From: Patescibacteria group bacterium UBA1400
GTDB taxonomy: Bacteria; Patescibacteriota; Microgenomatia; UBA1400
Length of the DNA stretch: 5,897 nucleotides
Reading direction: 5' to 3'
NCBI GenBank assembly: GCA_002305125.1
Contig: DBQG01000015.1
Location: 1-5,897, forward strand
Shown piece after piece: positions 4,711 to 5,897 of this stretch. The position numbers and the translations under genes were made by a program. Every line of letters begins with the position of its first letter. Positions within the stretch are counted from its first letter, which is position 1. The notes beneath the pieces were generated by a model. The model worked only from the letters and a program-made list of their open reading frames with translations, had not been told where the DNA came from and ran no database searches.

Positions 4711-5897
4711 TTAAACCAAGGCCTTTTTTCTGGCTTCAGTATAAACAGTTTTAAAGGTCAGATTTAAGGCTCCCAAGCCAAAAACCAGGGCAAACAGTTT
4801 AACAAAACTGCCTAAGACTGGAATCAAATACAGAATGCTGTAGACAATCAGGCCAACCAGAAAAACCAAATTTAAATTTTTATTCTTTTTACCAAGCTTG
4901 GCTAAAGTAAACTGTCCCAGCCAGAAAGAAACCACCAACTTAGAAAGATAAAGATCAACCAACCAGCAAAACAGCAAGATCATACCTACAGGAATGCCTA
5001 TTAATGTAATAAAAGTAAACATAACAACTACAGGACCTAAAAACAGAATCAAAAGACCTACTCCCAGGCTTTTCCAAGGCTCTGCAGCCAAAAAGTCAGT
5101 TGATTTCTGTAAATACTTAGGAGCCAGATTAACAAATAAAAGCCCTGTCACCAAAGCAGCTAGAAAACCAACAATTCTGGTCATAACCCAGAAACCAGCC
5201 AAGGCGGGTCCCGCTTTTTCCCTTAACTGCTTAAGATCTCTGCCCTCAAGGCCTTCAATCTCTTTTTTTACAATTTCACCTGAAACTGTAGCTCCCTGGG
5301 TTAAAGAAACGTCACTTTCACTCCAATAGGTCAAATCCCCACTAATCTGAGCCTCAGGCGTTAAAATCAGATTTCCAGCTGCTGCCCTAACATCACCTTC
5401 CACCCGGTTTGCCAACGTAATATTGCCAAAACCTAAAACTATATCCTGAGGAACACTAGTATCCAAACTTAAATTGCCACCAGCACCAACAACGCTGCCT
5501 CCAAGACTGGCAGCCTCAGTTACTTCAATATTTCCACCCAAAACAGTCAGGTTTCTACCTATCTGACCGCTGATAGTTATTTGTCCGCCTGCCACTCTCA
5601 CATCCTGGGTTACCTGTCCAGATATTTTAACCTGACCGCCCGCCGCTAGAACATCACCGTTTATAATTCCATCCACAATTACTTGACCACCAGCAGCATA
5701 CACGTCGCCGTTTACGGTTCCATAAATATAAACAACGTCTGAGGCAGTAAAATAATCTCTATCTACAACCACTTCTTTATCTAAAGTAACCACTTTAGGC
5801 TTGTCCTGCTTGCTGTTTTGTTGAGAACCAGCCCAAACAGAAGAAACAACTGAAAAAGTTAGAAAAGTAAGAGAAATTACTAGATATATAAGTCTTT
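4711..5897 (-). CDS. Secreted bactofilin-like beta-repeat protein with C-terminal membrane domain (5' end cut)
   Basis: The frame is open to the right edge, so the true start lies outside; 394 residues are visible, numbered here from the first whole codon. It begins inside a signal peptide: RLIYLVISLTFLTFSVVSS (1-19) followed by VWA-GS, a likely signal peptidase I site after A22. The mature N-terminus (23-34) is polar. Residues 59-208 are tandem repeats of about 17 residues of the form G-x-V-x-GDV-x-AAGGQV-x-I, as in polymer-forming bactofilin-type right-handed beta-helices. A charged linker (209-232) leads to hydrophobic segments near 233-259, 276-317 (two helices) and 343-377. This layout, repeats then several helices, is that of membrane-anchored 'polymer-forming' proteins of unclear role. 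With the signal peptide, the repeats should face outside, unlike classical cytoplasmic bactofilins; a scaffold or surface role is inference. A GTG at 5791-5793 is not the start, because it would discard the signal peptide. Confidence 0.85.
   Translation of the reverse strand, partial: RLIYLVISLTFLTFSVVSSVWAGSQQNSKQDKPKVVTLDKEVVVDRDYFTASDVVYIYGTVNGDVYAAGGQVIVDGIINGDVLAAGGQVKISGQVTQDVRVAGGQITISGQIGRNLTVLGGNIEVTEAASLGGSVVGAGGNLSLDTSVPQDIVLGFGNITLANRVEGDVRAAAGNLILTPEAQISGDLTYWSESDVSLTQGATVSGEIVKKEIEGLEGRDLKQLREKAGPALAGFWVMTRIVGFLAALVTGLLFVNLAPKYLQKSTDFLAAEPWKSLGVGLLILFLGPVVVMFTFITLIGIPVGMILLFCWLVDLYLSKLVVSFWLGQFTLAKLGKKNKNLNLVFLVGLIVYSILYLIPVLGSFVKLFALVFGLGALNLTFKTVYTEARKKALV
5272..5721 (-). repeat. 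Protein-coding tandem repeats of about 51 bp (beta-helix rungs)
   Basis: Eight successive units plus a partial ninth begin with variants of GTVNGDV, GIINGDV, GQVTQDV, GQIGRNL, LGGSV, VPQDIV, VEGDV, ISGDL and VSGEI. The first three are exactly 17 residues each, and the fifth and sixth are also 17; the others carry 2-4 extra residues. Glycine pairs (AAGGQ, VLGGN, GAGGN) mark the turns. Identity is highest in the first three units and decays downstream, and codons differ between units, so this is an old protein repeat and not a recent DNA duplication. Confidence 0.75.

Noticed and set aside
4994..5329. Plus-strand open frame of 111 codons
   Set aside because: Antisense to the well-supported membrane domain of the beta-repeat protein, with no family features.
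5791..5793. GTG as start of the beta-repeat protein
   Set aside because: The frame stays open to the window edge and the upstream codons encode a convincing signal peptide, so the real start is outside.

Overview
The window is AT-rich, and every gene in it lies on the minus strand, so transcription runs from high to low coordinates. The mix of genes points to the Patescibacteria/CPR (Microgenomates or Parcubacteria type): a compact genome with short gaps, few Shine-Dalgarno sites, a stand-alone NIF3-insert domain beside SurE, a secreted bactofilin-like membrane protein, and a small 4-TM protein of a type I associate with that group. This is inferred from gene content; no marker gene is present. 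TGA is read as a stop and glycines are encoded by GGN, so there is no sign of the Gracilibacteria/Absconditabacteria code.

Region 5897-4711 holds most of a membrane-anchored beta-repeat protein whose first codons lie beyond the right edge. Its signal peptide is visible, so it should sit outside the cytoplasmic membrane. Region 4655-3535 holds a radical SAM/helix-hairpin-helix protein of the putative DNA modification/repair family, with its own promoter and no room for a leader. Region 3491-2564 holds two overlapping membrane-protein genes, DUF2177 and tspO. Region 2479-1278 is a probable two-gene operon, surE followed by a NIF3-insert (PII-like) protein, driven by an extended -10 promoter. 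Region 1214-798 has a perfect 17-bp palindrome and a small 4-TM membrane protein. Region 613-241 has a promoter candidate and an orphan 100-residue cysteine-containing protein. Region 205-78 has a 15-bp hairpin that covers a strong Shine-Dalgarno, followed by the remnant of a glyoxalase/VOC gene that has lost its middle. At the left edge a near-consensus promoter leads into a gene of which only six codons are visible.

Functionally the window is mostly housekeeping and envelope genes. SurE is a nucleotide phosphatase. DUF2177, TspO and the radical SAM protein lie together and may form a light or oxidative stress group, but this is inference. No CRISPR array, transposase, RNA gene or complete defence system was seen. 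The most unusual signals are the VOC gene remnant with its SD-masking hairpin, and -10-like boxes that repeatedly lie 5-8 nt upstream of start codons, which suggests leaderless mRNAs.
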